64,000 nucleotides of DNA, from the NCBI GenBank assembly GCA_024500155.1, contig CM044872.1:55371460-55435459 (forward strand), given 5' to 3'. The position numbers and the translations under genes are program-made. The notes under the pieces are model-generated. The model was given only the letters and a program-made list of their open reading frames with translations, made no database searches and was not told the origin of the DNA. Source of the stretch: Chenopodium formosanum (lineage: Eukaryota > Streptophyta > Magnoliopsida > Caryophyllales > Amaranthaceae). Shown here in pieces: positions 48,755 through 62,100 of the stretch; within the stretch, counting starts at the first letter, position 1; each line of letters starts with the position of its first letter.

Positions 48755-49451
48755 AAATCACTATACAATAGATTATAAAGCACATATACAAGCAGTCTAT
48801 AAAACATCTTGCACAAATTCAACTTAGAAAATTCAATGGATAACAAATGCATCTTAATAAACTTTTGCCAAGATCAATCCGTCGTTCTAATCAATCATAT
48901 TATCCTGTCTAGAACTCAAGTTCCGTCTCATCTAAGCACTCGCAGCAACAACAAATACTTTAACTAGTATTTGGCGAGTCATCACAAATATCTCAACCAT
49001 TAGATTAATGACTAATCACAACCTCTCTACAATTCCTTTTGCATATTCAATCACTCAAACAACTATATTTTCCATAATTCCATTGATTTTAAGCAAGCAT
49101 TAGCAGTCCTCAAGCAGCTAAACAGTCCATAATCACATTTTCCTCGAGACCACCATGTCTACTTGCTTGGGTTAGCACTAGCAGTAGTGTCAGTATCGCG
49201 CTCGGAACATCGAAAACAATGATTATCCATGAATTCCAGCTCCAAACTACTTAAACATGATCAACAATTTTGCGTTCAAACCATTCATAAACAAAATAAG
49301 TAACATTCACTACTCTCAAATTTTCAGTATTAAATTACGCTAAACAAAGGAAATGCAGACATAATTAAGCACAAAATTCGAGCAAATTCAAGCAACAACT
49401 TCAAAATCAGACAAAATTACATCGAAATTAGCTAAAAATTTAAAATTAAAC

Positions 49452-49485
<34 letters not shown>

Positions 49486-49599
49486 AAAAAAAAAAAAAAA
49501 AAAAAACAGAAAAAAACAGAAAAAAATTATGGACAAAATTAGAAAAAGACAAACCTGATAAGTATGAGCTGGTAACTGAAATCCATGCTTTCTGACCAT
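43187..49599 (-). CDS. DHHC protein S-acyltransferase (PAT22/PAT19-like), 9 exons, 729 aa
   Basis: Palmitoyltransferase that attaches fatty acids to protein cysteines at membranes. Exons on the minus strand: 49555-49599, 48579-48692, 46980-47384, 46279-46347, 46106-46177, 45897-46025, 45698-45778, 45394-45600, 43187-44254; all phases agree. Two N-terminal helices (about residues 16-65) come first. A DPG motif (NPADPG) and a long soluble insert in exon 3 follow. The cysteine-rich domain has CTLCNAEV, KHCRSCDKCVDGF and DHHC (residues 207-210), then WLNNCVGRKNY. Two more helices and a TTxE motif (LTTYEY) complete the core. The tail of about 355 residues (exon 9) is Ser/Pro-rich and low in structure. 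It contains KRSALRLAKLDPNEVMKAAA and ends PVFVPGGF near the stop. These traits match plant PAT19/PAT22-type enzymes. The 3'UTR lies at about 42700-43186. Confidence 0.9.
48716..48752. repeat. Poly-A run in intron 1 of the S-acyltransferase gene
   Basis: About 36 A, poly-T on the transcribed strand, close to the acceptor of exon 2. It could act as an extended polypyrimidine tract. Confidence 0.85.
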
Positions 49600-50079
49600 A
49601 ATTGTCAGCTAAAAAACAGCTGAATTAGCAGCAAAAACTGAGAAGAAGAAAAATCATAACCCTAGGAGAGAGAAAATGGAGAGGAAAGCAAGCTAGCTGG
49701 AAAAATCAATTAGTGACAAAAGGATTAGTGGGAAAGTAAACAAGTAAAGTATCAAAAAAAAGTGATGGGAGTAATAATTTAGAATTGACAGAAAGGCAAA
49801 GGCAACCAAAATTAATGGTTTTTCTCGAGTGGAAGGAACTTGTGTTGTAGTTGCATGTGGAAGATGTATATTGGAGGTTGACTCTTTATGGAGATGATGC
49901 TAATTTGGTTTGTTTTTCAAGGGTCACCCCATCGTCGGTTGACCATTAAATTTTTGGTCCACTTGGAGTCGATGTTGATTGACTCGTTTCATTTGGTTGA
50001 ATGTAAAAAGTGTTTTGAAAAAAATTATTTTGTATTTAGAAATGTTGTGTTAAGTCATGTTCACTTTAATTTAAAATAA

Positions 50080-50136
<57 letters not shown>

Positions 50137-50248
50137 GTTTAGTAAGAATAATATCAATTTAGTAAAAATAAGAAACATTAAAGAAAAAATACAATAGAGA
50201 ATCGCCAAATATAACGTAATGGAACAAGACCTTTTGTATCATTTCTTA
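49600..50248. other. 5'UTR and promoter side of the S-acyltransferase gene
   Basis: Leader and upstream region of the minus-strand gene. A (TA)n microsatellite lies at about 50083-50133. No other gene is recognised. Confidence 0.45.
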
Positions 50249-50557
50249 GGGCCAGTTCATATTTACTTAATTTCAGTTCAATTCAGCTCCAATCAGTTCA
50301 GTTCAGTTCAGTTCAGTTCCAATCAGTTCAGTTCAGTTCAGCTCTTAATTTCCCTCTCACATAAAATATTCATTTCAGCTCAATTCAGTTCAGTTCAGTT
50401 CCAACCAGTTCAGTTCAGTTCAGCTCTTAATTTCCCTCACACATAAAATATTCATTTCAGCTCAATTCAGTTCAGTTCAGTTCCAATCAGTTCAGTTCAG
50501 TTCAGCTCCAATCAGTTCAGTTCACTTCAGCTCAGTTCAGTAAATATGAACAGGCCC
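50249..50557. mobile_element. Tourist-like MITE with expanded GAACT/AGTTC repeats
   Basis: 309 bp with TTA target duplications (50246-50248, 50558-50560). Left end GGGCCAGTTCATATTTACT; the complement of the right end is GGGCCTGTTCATATTTACT. The interior is almost entirely CAGTT/CAGTTC pentamers, plus an 82-bp unit (CTCTTAATTTCCCTC...) present twice, starting at about 50341 and 50423. TTA duplication and GGGCC ends fit PIF/Harbinger-type MITEs. Confidence 0.75.
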
Positions 50558-50663
50558 TTAGAATGTAATGATTTTGTGTAGGTTTATTGTTTAACATCAA
50601 AGAAAAGTTATGTTTTAAGTACCAATTTTTTGTCACATATACCCATTGTATTCATTGGATTAA

Positions 50664-50707
<44 letters not shown>

Positions 50708-50787
50708 TGATAAATGAGTTATTCATATGTAGTTAGACTCGTGATGAGACTTTGTGCTGGGAGCATTGGAGTACAAATTGGGTTTTA
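50558..50787. other. Spacer with 40-base A run
   Basis: No gene. Poly-A at about 50667-50705 between two MITEs of the same family. Confidence 0.5.
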
Positions 50788-50950
50788 GAACCTGTTCTGA
50801 TTTATTGAACTGAACTTGATTGGAACTGAATTGAATTGAACTGAACTGAATATTTCATGAGAGAAGGAAATTAGGAACTGAACTGAATTGATTGGAGCTT
50901 AAGTGAACTGAACTCAACTAAACTGAAAATAAGGTGAAGAGAACAGGCCC
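50788..50950. mobile_element. Second Tourist-like MITE of the same family
   Basis: 163 bp with TTA at both sides (50785-50787 and 50951-50953). The ends are GAACCTGTTCTG and, on the complement, GGGCCTGTTCTC. The interior has AACTGAACTG repeats in the opposite sense to the first copy. Confidence 0.65.
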
Positions 50951-51069
50951 TTAGTAAAAAAAAAAATTCGAATACAAGTTATGTCGACTTTAAGTCTATT
51001 GACAATTAGCATACTGTGAGAAAGAAATACATTTTTTTTTTAGCATGAAGAAAAAGGATTTCATTAATA

Positions 51070-51326
51070 CTTCTTCCGTTCTCTTTTACTTTCCCGCTTT
51101 TGACTTTTACACTATTCACGACCCTTCCTTTGACCGTCTTTTGTGAATAATATGTAACAAAAAACATAGTCATGTGCTATCTTTTTGATTTCGTCTCAAT
51201 AAGTACCATCATAATATATAACTTTTATAATTTTAACTTATGGAGGATTAAGGTTATTGATCATTAAAGTTTTGCATTAACAAACGTGATAAAAGAAACA
51301 GATCAAGTAAAAAAGAACACATGAAG
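51070..51326. mobile_element. Stowaway-like MITE
   Basis: 257 bp between TA dinucleotides. Left end CTTCTTCCGTTCTCTTTTAC; the complement of the right end is CTTCATGTGTTCTTTTTTAC. Non-coding. Confidence 0.65.
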
Positions 51327-51859
51327 TATAATATAGTCAAACGACACTTACATATAATTCCTAAGAAATCAAGAATTCCAATACAAGTACATAAATACCT
51401 TAAAACCAAATACATCGCAGATTTGATCAACAATCACTTTAATCAAAAACTTCATTTGAAGCAATAAAATCTGTAAGTTAGTACTTATTCGGCTTGAAAT
51501 CTACTGATACATAATCGTTTGCGTGAAAATACTTATGTGGTCCTCTAAATTCTTACGGAGATTATGAAACCCAGGATTTTCAATTCTCGCAATATAAACA
51601 GAAAAAGAAAATAAATACAACAGAAAAATCATCATCATAAGGATAAGATCGATCTATTTATTGAAAACAATTAAAAGGTTATTGGGGCTTACCACTAGTA
51701 AAAACACCAGTGGAAGCCCACACAAATATTCACAACCGAGACAAAGAGGAAAAAAAGGCAGATATGGAGACAAAATAGAGATAAAAGAAGAAAATCTTTC
51801 AAAAACAGAAAAAACCTTGCTACATGTGGTCGTGATTACATTAATTCACGTCAGACTTA

Positions 51860-51995
51860 GGGCCTGTTCGATTTACTGAAAACAACTGATGAAGTGAACT
51901 GATTGGGGCTAAACTGAACTGAATAAAGCTTAAATGAATTGTTTATGAAAGAAGGAAATTAGAAAGTGAACTGATTGGAGCTGAACTAAATTGCA
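51860..51995. mobile_element. Third Tourist-like copy, truncated
   Basis: Begins after TTA with GGGCCTGTTCGATTTACTG and contains GAACTGATTGGAGCTGAAC. The right terminus is missing. Confidence 0.5.
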
Positions 51996-52428
51996 AGGAA
52001 GGCCGCACATGCCAAGGGTGAAGAAAAAGAAAGGTAAACCATATCTCAGTTTCCATTTTTGCAGGTCAAAGAAGCACAAATGATCAAGTTCGGAGCATCT
52101 TATGACTCATGTTCGTGATTGTCATTGTTTTGTTTTGCATTGTCAAGTAGACCATGTTTATTGTACCCCCAATCCCACTTTAGGTCTTGTGTTAGTATAG
52201 CTAAGAGAGGTAAACTCTCTCGTTTTATTTGTAGTGTCGAGTCAATTGAGAGCTAATCTCCTTTTTGGACTGTTGTTAAAAAAAACAAAAAACATCCCAT
52301 AAATAAAGAAACGTTTTCAAAAGAAGTATTCTTTTTTAAAACTTTTTTTTTTTTTTTGTTAATTTTAAATAACCAAAAAAAAAAAGAAGAAAAATAGTAA
52401 AGAGAAAAGAAAAGAAGAAAGTATGTTT

Positions 52429-52466
<38 letters not shown>

Positions 52467-52499
52467 AGAAAGTAAAACACGCGCCATAAAAAAATCACA

Positions 52500-54371
52500 C
52501 GTAAGAAGCAAACCGTGAGCACCACCGCAAAAACAAGGCAAGGTCTTCTTCAACAAATACACCGACCACGCGCTAATCATTCATTCAATTCCCCCAAAAA
52601 ATTTGCTCTGAAAAAAAAATACTCCCCAGAATCATTTTCTCTCTCCACTCGCTCCCTCCCCTCGCGTGACTCCGTTGCAGAAGATCACTTCTCACTCTTT
52701 AATTTTTTCAGGTACTCTTTTCTTTTTTTCTTACAAAATCCCTCTTTTTCCTGACTACTTTCTTTTTAATTTTCTCTCTCCTCTTTCTCTCTCTTCTAAT
52801 TATGCTGATTTATTACAACTTAATTGTGTTTTAATCCATTAATGGTGGTTTTGATTTGAGGAATTGTGTTGATTTTTGGATTTTGATTGGTTAGGTTTAG
52901 GTTTATGATCAGGATTTAAGGGGAATTATTGAACTAAGTTTAACCTAGTTGTTGAATTTGTTCGTGATTTGGTGTTTGTAATGTTAATTGTGATTTTGGG
53001 GATTCAATTGAAGTTTTACTAAACTGGAATTACTACTGACTGAACAAACTGATGAACTTCGAAATGAGCTATGAATATAATAGCGTTGATGTAGACGGGA
53101 TTCAATATCAATATTTGGGTATCTATCACGAATTTAACCATTACTTGGCATTCACACAATTAAGTTAGTTGACATTCACATTTACAAAATTTGGGACTAA
53201 ACTGAAAAGTCGTTAACTTTTGACATTTCATTGTATTGTTATGCTTGTGTTTTACTATTGGATCATCTGAAAATGAAATCGTTTGTACGTTGGAGGTTTT
53301 GGTAGGAGAAATTTCGGTAATAGTAATTGTTGTGTAGTGATGAGATGATTGTAATCCGGAAAATAGCTTCGAAGAATCTAATGATGAACATGTATTTGTG
53401 TGCAATCTTAATCATGTTGGTGCATTTATGAGCTTTAATTTGTTTATGGAGGCTTCATGCAGTTAGTATGCCATTTTGATTCATGGATGTATGATTCGAA
53501 CAAGGAAATTTGAACGTATGCCCAATTGCCCAGCTGAATTTGTTTGATTTTATCTGTAGTAATGGTGTACTTCTGTCAATTTTGTATCTGAATCTGTTAG
53601 TTTTTATCTATAGTGATGGTGTAATTCTATCACTTTTTGTAGAGGACATGCTTTTTTGATAGTCTTTTTATGGTGTCTGCTTGATTGATTTTGGTTGAAC
53701 ACCCTCCTTCCCAATGCAATTTCTGGCTTTTAATTTTTGATCCGCTGACATGTGTAAGAGAGTCCGAATATGTATGGTGTCTTAGCTATGGTGTTCCGAG
53801 GGTATCTAGCAAGTTATCCCTTCCCACTGCAGCAAGTTGTGATAAAATTTTGAATGAATATTTGAACTGTCTTACCAATCTGTTGTGAACTGCAAGCTAT
53901 CTGTGACCCTGTTTCGCTGTTAACAGATGCTTTCATGCTAACTTAATGCCTTTTGGATACCCTTACAATGTGTTTGGGTGAGAGAATTATAAGGGAGACA
54001 AAAGGGAGGGAAAGTAATGGGATCCATATTACTATATCTGGATATGAATTGGTGAAGAGAGGGGAAGGGAAATGGAGAGAGCCAATAACCTTTGCCTTTT
54101 ACTAAACCAAATGTTACAAAGCTCAAAAGATTTGAAGAGAAAACATAAGCTCATTTCTCTCTCAATGTCCCTCACTTCCCCTTGATATTTTAATGCACTG
54201 TTAGTGTGGAGGCCTGGGGGTCTCACATCCTTATTTTTGGAGGTAGGGTTGGATTGGGTTTACTCTTTAATTCTCATCAACATTCAGCAGTTCAAGTTGT
54301 ATCCTTTTGGTTTGGCCTTTTACATATTGATGTAATTGCAGGAAGCTTATTGTTGGAAGCAGTTTGGTGTC
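52500..54371 (+). other. 5'UTR exon and 5'UTR intron of the FHY3-like gene
   Basis: A CT-rich leader exon ends at a CAG|GTACTC border at about 52711. The next exon begins after TTGCAG at about 54341, 30 bases before the ATG. The intron of about 1.6 kb has no coding exon. Leader introns are common in plant regulatory genes and can raise expression; here that is only inference. Confidence 0.5.
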
Positions 54372-57300
54372 ATGGATATAGATCTTAGGCTACCATCTGG
54401 GGAAGAAGAAGATCGGCAAGATGAAGATCAAACCACTGATAGTAATTTGTTGGACAGAGAAGACAGATTAGATAACAGCGGGGATGCAGAGACTGTTCTA
54501 GTTGTTCCAGAGGTGCATGCTGAAGAGGAACTAGCTCTGAATTCTATCACACCAGATCTGGTTGAATATAAGGAAGATGTGAATCTAGAGCCTCTACATG
54601 GTATGGAATTTGTATCTCATCAGGAAGCATATGCTTTTTACCAGGAATATGCCAGGTCAATGGGATTTAACACAGCCATTCAAAATAGTCGTCGTTCAAA
54701 GACATCAAGAGAGTTCATAGATGCAAAGTTTGCATGTTCTAGGTATGGGACCAAAAGGGAGTATGACAAAGGCAATCGGCCCCGTATTCGACAATGTAAT
54801 AAGCAAGAACCTGAAAGTGCTACTGGCCGTCGATCATGTGGTAAGACGAACTGCAAAGCAAGCATGCATGTAAAAAGGAGGCCAGATGGAAGGTGGGTGA
54901 TTCATAGTTTTATCAAGGAGCACAACCATGAACTTTTACCTGCTCAAGCGGTCAGTGAGCAAACAAGAAAGATGTACGCTGCTATGGCTAGAAACTACGC
55001 CGAATATAAAAATGTGGTTGGGCTAAAAAATGACGCAAAGATCCCCTTTGATAAAAACCGTAATTTGCTACTAGAAGCAGGGGATGCTAAGCTGTTGCTT
55101 GACTTCTTCACCCAGATGCAAAATGTGAATTTTAACTTCTTTTATGCTGTAGAGCTGAGTGATGATTTGCGATTGAAGAGTTTATTATGGATTGATGCCA
55201 AAAGTAGGCATGACTACGTAAGTTTTAGTGATGTGGTCTCCTTTGATACGACCTACATTAGAAACAAGTATAAAATGCCTCTTGCTCTTTTTGTTGGGGT
55301 CAATCAACACTATCAGTTCATGCTGCTTGGATGTGCTATTGTTTCTGATGAAACCCCAGCAACATATTCATGGATACTGCAGACTTGGTTGAAAGCAATG
55401 GGTGGACAAGCTCCCAAAGTAATCATTACTGATCAAGATGATGCTATTAAATCAGCTGTTTCTGAAAATTTTCCAAATACTCGCCATTGCTTTCATTTGT
55501 GGCATATTCTGGGAAAGGTTTCAGAGAATCTTGGTCATATTATTAAGAGGCATGAGAATTTTATGGCTAAGTTTGACAAATGTATTTATAGGTCATGGAG
55601 TGATGAAGAATTTGAGAAGAGGTGGGAGAAGCTTGTTGTAAGATTTGAACTCAATAAGGATGATGAGTGGATTCACTCACTTTATGATGACCGTAAATTA
55701 TGGGTTCCAACGTACATGAAGGATTCCTTCTTAGCTGGCATGTCAGTTGTCCAGCGATCCGAGAGTGTTAATTCTTATTTTGACAAGTATGTACATAAAA
55801 AGACTACGGTGTCAGATTTTATAAAGCAATATGACACCATCATTCAAGATAGGTATGAAGAGGAAGCCAGAGCAGATTCTGATACATTGAATAAACAGCC
55901 AGCTTTAAAATCTCCATCTCCGTTTGAGAAGCATATGTCAACTTTATATACACATGCAATGTTCAAGAAATTTCAAGTTGAGGTATTGGGTGCTGTTGCC
56001 TGTCATCCTAAGAGAGAAAGACAAGATGAGCTGATCATAACTTTCAAGGTTCAAGATTTTGAAAAGAATCAAGACTTTGTGGTTACATGGAATGAAATGA
56101 AATCAGAAGTTTCTTGCATATGCCATTTGTTTGAGTACAAAGGTTTCCTTTGTAGACATGCAATGATTGTTCTCCAAATATGTGGACTTTCCATGATTCC
56201 ACCTCAATACATATTGAAGCGGTGGACAAAAGATGCCAAAGAGAGGCATTTGATTGGAGAAGTGATGGAACAAGTACCGTCTCGAGTCCAACGGTATAAT
56301 CACTTGTGTAATCGGGCAATGAAATTAAGTGAAGAAGGGTCATTATCCCAAGAGAGTTACAATCTCGCCCTCCGTGCTCTAGATGAAGCATTTACCAATT
56401 GCATTGGTGTGAATGATGCTTGCAAGACACATATGGAAGTTGGAACATCAGCTACTCATGGGCTTCTCAGCATTGAGGATGGCAGTCCTAGCAGAAGTTT
56501 TAGCAAGGCCACAAAAAAAAAGAATCCGACCAAAAAACGGAAGGTATATTGGAGTATAGTCTTTAGTAGGATGGTATTATTGTATAGTTGTGAGTTGCTT
56601 TCTTCTGTTATCCGTTTGTCATGCTAAGCTGTATTTGTCTTGTGTAACAGATGAACACTGAAGCAGAGGCTATGGCTATTGGGTCACAGGATGGCTTGCA
56701 ACAAATGGTGTAGTTCTCGCACTTTGTTTCCTTTGCAAGTTATTGATTTAAATAGAGTGGATAGCCTTCAGCGGCTTTTACTTGGATGTGATGACATTGA
56801 GTAATAAACCATATATGAGGCCTGCCTAAACTTTTTGTAATGTATATTCTAAGTGGTTTCTGGCACTTGCAGGATAAATTAGGCTCCAGACCAGTTACCA
56901 CTCTTGATGGATTCTATGGCACACAGCCGGGTGTGCAAGGAATGGTAAGAAATGCAATGTTATCAGAACATGTTTACTTCATCTCAATAGATGGTAAAAT
57001 TTTGCCTTTGTTCTTGCTTCTTGAAGGTGCAACTGAATTTGATGGCTCCAACACGTGAGAATTACTATGGAAATCCAGCTGCTATTCAAGGACTTGTAAG
57101 TTAGATTGTGCAACAATGATTTTCCATTTGCTCTCAAAGCATAACTGTTGAAGTCTTTAATGTTTATTTTTCTCTTCTTTCTAGGGACAATTGAACTCAA
57201 TAGCACCTAGCCATGAGGGTTACTATGGTCAACAAAGCATGCATGGGCTGGTATGTTTGAAACTGATGCACATTTTATATAGCAATTACTTGAGTGCTGC

Positions 57301-57747
57301 TTGAAATACTGGAATTTCTGGCAGCTATACGTTCATATCATTTTGCTTGAAAGGTTGCTTTGTTGCTGCAAAAGACAGCCTACGATTTAATAAATCTCTG
57401 CAGAATTGACAAGTTCTGGGTTCAAATCTAGGTTTACTGATTATCATGCTTGTAAATCGTGGTGGATGATTACATTCCACTACCTGTTCTTTCATTCATA
57501 AAAGTTGGATCACCTTTCGAAATTATAATATTTAGGCCTTCTGTGTTGCAGGGGCAGATGGATTTCTTCCGCACACCAACTGGTTTCCCTTATGGTATTC
57601 GGGTTAGTTCATCTGTATGACACAAGTATCTGAAATTCTGAAGGTAACTCCTATGGCAGCTTCATTTACATTTATTTGTTTTTTTTGCAGGAAGAGGCCA
57701 ATGTCAGGCCTGCGCAGTTGCATGACGATGGAGCTAGACATTCTTAA
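54372..57747 (+). CDS. FHY3: FHY3-like transcription factor (FAR1 family), 7 coding exons, 847 aa
   Basis: Transcription factor derived from a MULE transposase; FHY3/FAR1 act in phytochrome A signalling, the clock and chlorophyll synthesis. Coding exons: 54372-56543, 56651-56707, 56873-56944, 57027-57095, 57185-57250, 57552-57602, 57691-57747. The start MDIDLRLPSGEE is the typical N-terminus, so the ATG at 54372 was preferred over the in-frame one at 54336. The FAR1 DNA-binding domain spans about residues 90-190, with a C2H2 set from Cys122 to His184/His186 (KEHNHEL). The MULE core has SFDTTY (Asp292) and TDQDD (Asp354). The SWIM zinc finger is Cys582, Cys584, Cys594, His596. A basic nuclear signal NPTKKRKV ends the large exon. 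Six tiny exons encode a C-terminal tail with repeated YYG..x..QG(L/M) units. The match to FHY3 itself is strong; orthology was not tested. Confidence 0.92.
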
Positions 57748-59198
57748 AAGATATCCCCATCAAAATAGCTCATTCTGGAGATTGTAGCATGAAGGGACTT
57801 GTGGAAATTGGAAAATGTGCTTATCTGGAGTTGTTGAAGATTGAAGCTCCTCTTGATGTTGTGCAATGTGAAAGATGCACAGAATGGCGTGCTCCATCCT
57901 GATGTCTGAAATATGGGAGACAATGATATTGCTTTAGTTTCATGTGAAAGTAGACTTGGGGCTTTGCAATCACTCATGTAATTCTAGCATTAGATTTTAA
58001 GTGTACAACCTGTTGTAACTTGTATAATTATACATGCATGTATTTATAATAAGTGTAATTTGCAGCCATTATGATTTTTGAAAGCAAAGTAAGGTTTCAT
58101 GCTTTTCTATTGGTGCTGTTTTCTTAGTAAAGTCATTGGATCAGGTTGCTTCCATCTGCAATGTTGTAGACTGATCCTGAGGCGACAGAGGCGTCACAAC
58201 TCCGATATTCATAATCAGTTATCCAAGAGTGTGGACACGTTGTGCTGCAAGGACACTTGCTAAAAGACCCCTTGATATTGAAGGTTAACTGTACGGGATA
58301 ATCAATCACCCATCTATCTAGTTTCCATCCCTAGAAAATATTGTACTCACTTCAAGTGTCTTATTGTATGAAGTCTACATCGGGCCACTCCATTATGAAC
58401 GTGTTTAAGTCTCACTCTGCGAAACTAAAATTGCACCAGGCTTGTGGTGAACTGAAATCGGGCCACTCCTAAGTGCTTGATTTGTACGGTGTATATGAGG
58501 GGAGTAGTAATGGAAGAGAACTAGAGATGAGCCTTATGGAAAGGGAAGAATTGTACTTCTCTTTTCATTCTAAATTTTCCCATGGGGGATAAAAAAAACA
58601 TTGATACTTTGTGATAATATGATACCTTCAATTTATTTCTTACTTCTTCATACTAGGATAGTCCTATATTTCTATGTACATGAGTTCATGACCCATGAGA
58701 CTTGGGACTATTTATTTAGGAATCGTAAAGACACTGTTTAAAAAAACTTAAGTATCTAAAATAATTGATTTAGTACTACCTCTGTCCATAAACAACCTAT
58801 ATATCATAACCACGTCAAAGCGACCCGACCGATCAGATAGACAAGTAGGGATCCTATAAGTACATTCGTATAGATCACGAGTTACGTTGGTAATGACAAA
58901 ACGGGCCGAACATCGCAAGTATAAAGATAGTTGGACTATCTCATCAAATCAAAGGAGAAATTGAAACCCAAAATTCCACCAATAACCGAAGTTTCTTCTC
59001 ACGCTCTCCTCCTACCTTCCTCCTCCTCCCCCAATTTGAGGTTTTTCTCACAACAAATTCAATCGATTCAATTCAAGTTCTTCTCGAATTTCCCCTCTTA
59101 TTTAACTCCCAGTTTTCTGCAATTTCATTGAATTGATCCAATTGTTGAAAACAACAAAGAAAAAGAGCGAATTTTCTGTGTTTGTTTGAGAAGAATTA
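57748..59198. other. 3'UTR of the FHY3-like gene and promoter/5'UTR of the SUF4-like gene
   Basis: Both genes are on the plus strand. The first ~300 bases are 3'UTR. The last ~250 bases are a CT-rich leader. Between them there is no supported gene. Confidence 0.5.
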
Positions 59199-62100
59199 AT
59201 GGGGAAGAAGAAGAAGAGACAAATTGATAAGGTATTCTGCTACTATTGTGACAGAGAATTTGACGATGAGAAGATATTGTTGCAACATCAAAAAGCTAAG
59301 CATTTTAAATGCCATGTTTGTAACAAGAAGCTTTCTACTGCTGGTGGTATGGTTATTCATGTTCTTCAAGTTCATAAGGAGAATGTCACCAAGTATATTT
59401 TCTCTCTCTTCATCCCTTTCTTTTATTTTTCTTTTTAATTTAATTTTGATTTTTCCGATATTTTTGCATTGATTAGGTTTTGACTTTCTATGTCGTTTTC
59501 ATCAGATCGTTGTAATTAATTTTCCGTTTTTAGTGGTTCTTGTTTCGTTGATTCTACTGCTTTGTGGTGTATTAGAATTAGAATTGGAAATTTAGATTCT
59601 ATTTCTACTGGGTTTAATTAGTGTTGTGATACTTGAGGGAAAAGTGTTTTATTTTTGTTATTTTCAAAGGTTAGGTTTGATTTGATTAATGGAGGCATAG
59701 AGCTTGTTTTTAAGGGAATATAGTTGATGTGGTTTTTTTTTATTTTTTTTATTTTTATTGGTGGTAATTTAGGGGAAAGGGTAATAATTTGTGTATTAGG
59801 GTTTATACTTGTATGCTGAAACTTGCGATCTTTACTTGAATATTATGGTCTTTGGAAGCAATTGATGAGGGAATATTATGGTCTTTGGAAGCAATTTATG
59901 AGGGAATATTATGGTCTTTGGACGCAATTTGGAACTAATTGGTTTTAGCTATGTTGGCGAAACCAAATAGGAATGAGTCTCAGCGGTATTCATGTTATGT
60001 TGCCAGCACGCTAGGTATGGATCAGGGAGTTGGGGAGAGTGTTGGTTTGCCCATGGTGGAGGGGTCAACATTAACTTATTAGGGCCAAAAACTTGTGAAT
60101 CTTGTCTATTTGGAAGGTGCTGTTAGATTCTTGTATGTGGTGTTCCTCGAATTGTTGGTAGTGTGGCAGATCAGTCTCGGTTAGACATATATGGTTTCTT
60201 TGTACAAGGTCAAAAATTAAGACATGGTGAATTCATAATGTCTTGTGTGATTATCTAGGGCAATGTATCTCCACCCATTGGCTTTTTTATGTATTACCTT
60301 TTTCTATCACTTCCATTTAAAAGGTTGATCTTGATTCTTGAGTGTTAATAATTATGAATAAAGGCACAATTTTTGCATTATACTTTGCTTTGGATGCGTA
60401 TCGTCATGGACTATTACATCGAGCATCTCATATTAATACAATTTTACACGTGCATTACTACTCATTCCATTTACAAGGGCCATGTAAAAAGTTTTACCAT
60501 GAATATCCCACCCCCTAGTGTATAAAGCTATGTTACTATAAAGTTTTGGAAAATTCTTCTGAGATGCTCTGATTGGACAAAAAAACTCCTGTAAAATTTA
60601 CATTCATGGACCGTATGGTGGGGGTAATAAATGGTAATGACAATGCAATGTTTGTAAGTTGGTATGGAAATTCTTATGGAAATGCCCATAGTAATGCTAG
60701 CTCACCCCAAGTCTGTTTTTCTTCATCAATATTCATTACTATTTATTATCTCTTGAGCGGTGTTGCTGGGTGACAATGAGCATTAGGAGGATACAGCCTG
60801 GAAAAAGTTCACTTTTCTTCCCATTACCCGCAATTATTACCATCTCCTCTTTGGGCCATCAAGGTCTTGAGTTGTTTATGAAGCATCGAGTATAGTGAGT
60901 AGTAATTTTTAATTAGCTTATTTACTAAATGCATAGATAGTATCCTAGTTTGGCATTGAGTTAGATCCGTATGCAATCCTTGTTCAGCTGCTTTATCTTG
61001 AACATATGGGTATCATGTTAAGAACTTTATTTATGATTTCATTTTTTGTAATTTTTGCAGGGTGCCTAATGCAAAACCTGAAAGGGAAGCAACTGATATT
61101 GAAATATATGGAATGCAAGGGATCCCGCCTGATGTTTTGGCCGCTCATTACGGGGAGCAAGGTAGTATTGTCTTGTTTTTTTGCTAGTACTTCCTCAGAA
61201 ATTTTTTATAATAACTGCAGCTAGATTGCAAATATTGAGCATATATACAAGTTGTAGGATACATAAGGACTGGTCATAAAATTGGAACTTTTTTTTTATT
61301 GTGATTTTAAGCTAATTTTTATGGTGATTTATAATTAAGTGTGATATTTAGAAGGTTCTTTACAATGCTGTTTGATTTATGCAATGATCATCCTAAGGAA
61401 TTGCAGAATTCTTTGCTTTTATATCGTTTTAAAGACTGGTCAAGGGGGAAGGGGGTTGTCCAACTGTAACTCGGTTGATCAAACAGCTCAATTGTGTTTG
61501 ATTGTATCAGTGGTGAACTTGCAGTAGTGTGACTGTGTGTCCTCACTTTTAGATGAAGAGTAGAGTGAGTTGTGCATAAGAGCTAGAAAAGGGGTTGTCT
61601 TTCTTGCCAAGAACTGTCTTTTAATTAAGTAACATAAGAGCAGGATAATTGAAGCTTAAGCAAGTATGCAACACAGAAAGTCCAGTGAAGGTTTTGGAGG
61701 GTTGGCCATTAAATTAGGATACTTTTGTATTTTTACCCGACTACCCGTAATGGTCAAACACTGTTATATTTGAGGAAAATCTGTGGGAAGGTATGGTGAG
61801 TGATTATGTGTATTTTCTCAAACTGGCCCACTCAATACTATTATGCATTAAATACAGATTAGTAGAATATCAACAAAGCAATATTATATGCTAAGGGAAG
61901 CCAAAGTTATGTACTAAACTATTCTCAAATCTCACTTTGACCATAATATATATTAATAATAGTATTAAATATTATCATGTACCCACATTTATCTTAACCT
62001 ATTACTCCTCAAGTCCTTAGTCTCTTTTTGTTTGCACCATGGACCCACTTTTTGTGAGAGCTCTTTCAGTCAAATGGAGCAAACAATAAGGGACAGAGGG

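Noticed and set aside
48477..48852. Separate hydrophobic proteins
   Set aside because: They are readthrough of S-acyltransferase exon 2 into the adjoining poly-A intron, not independent genes.
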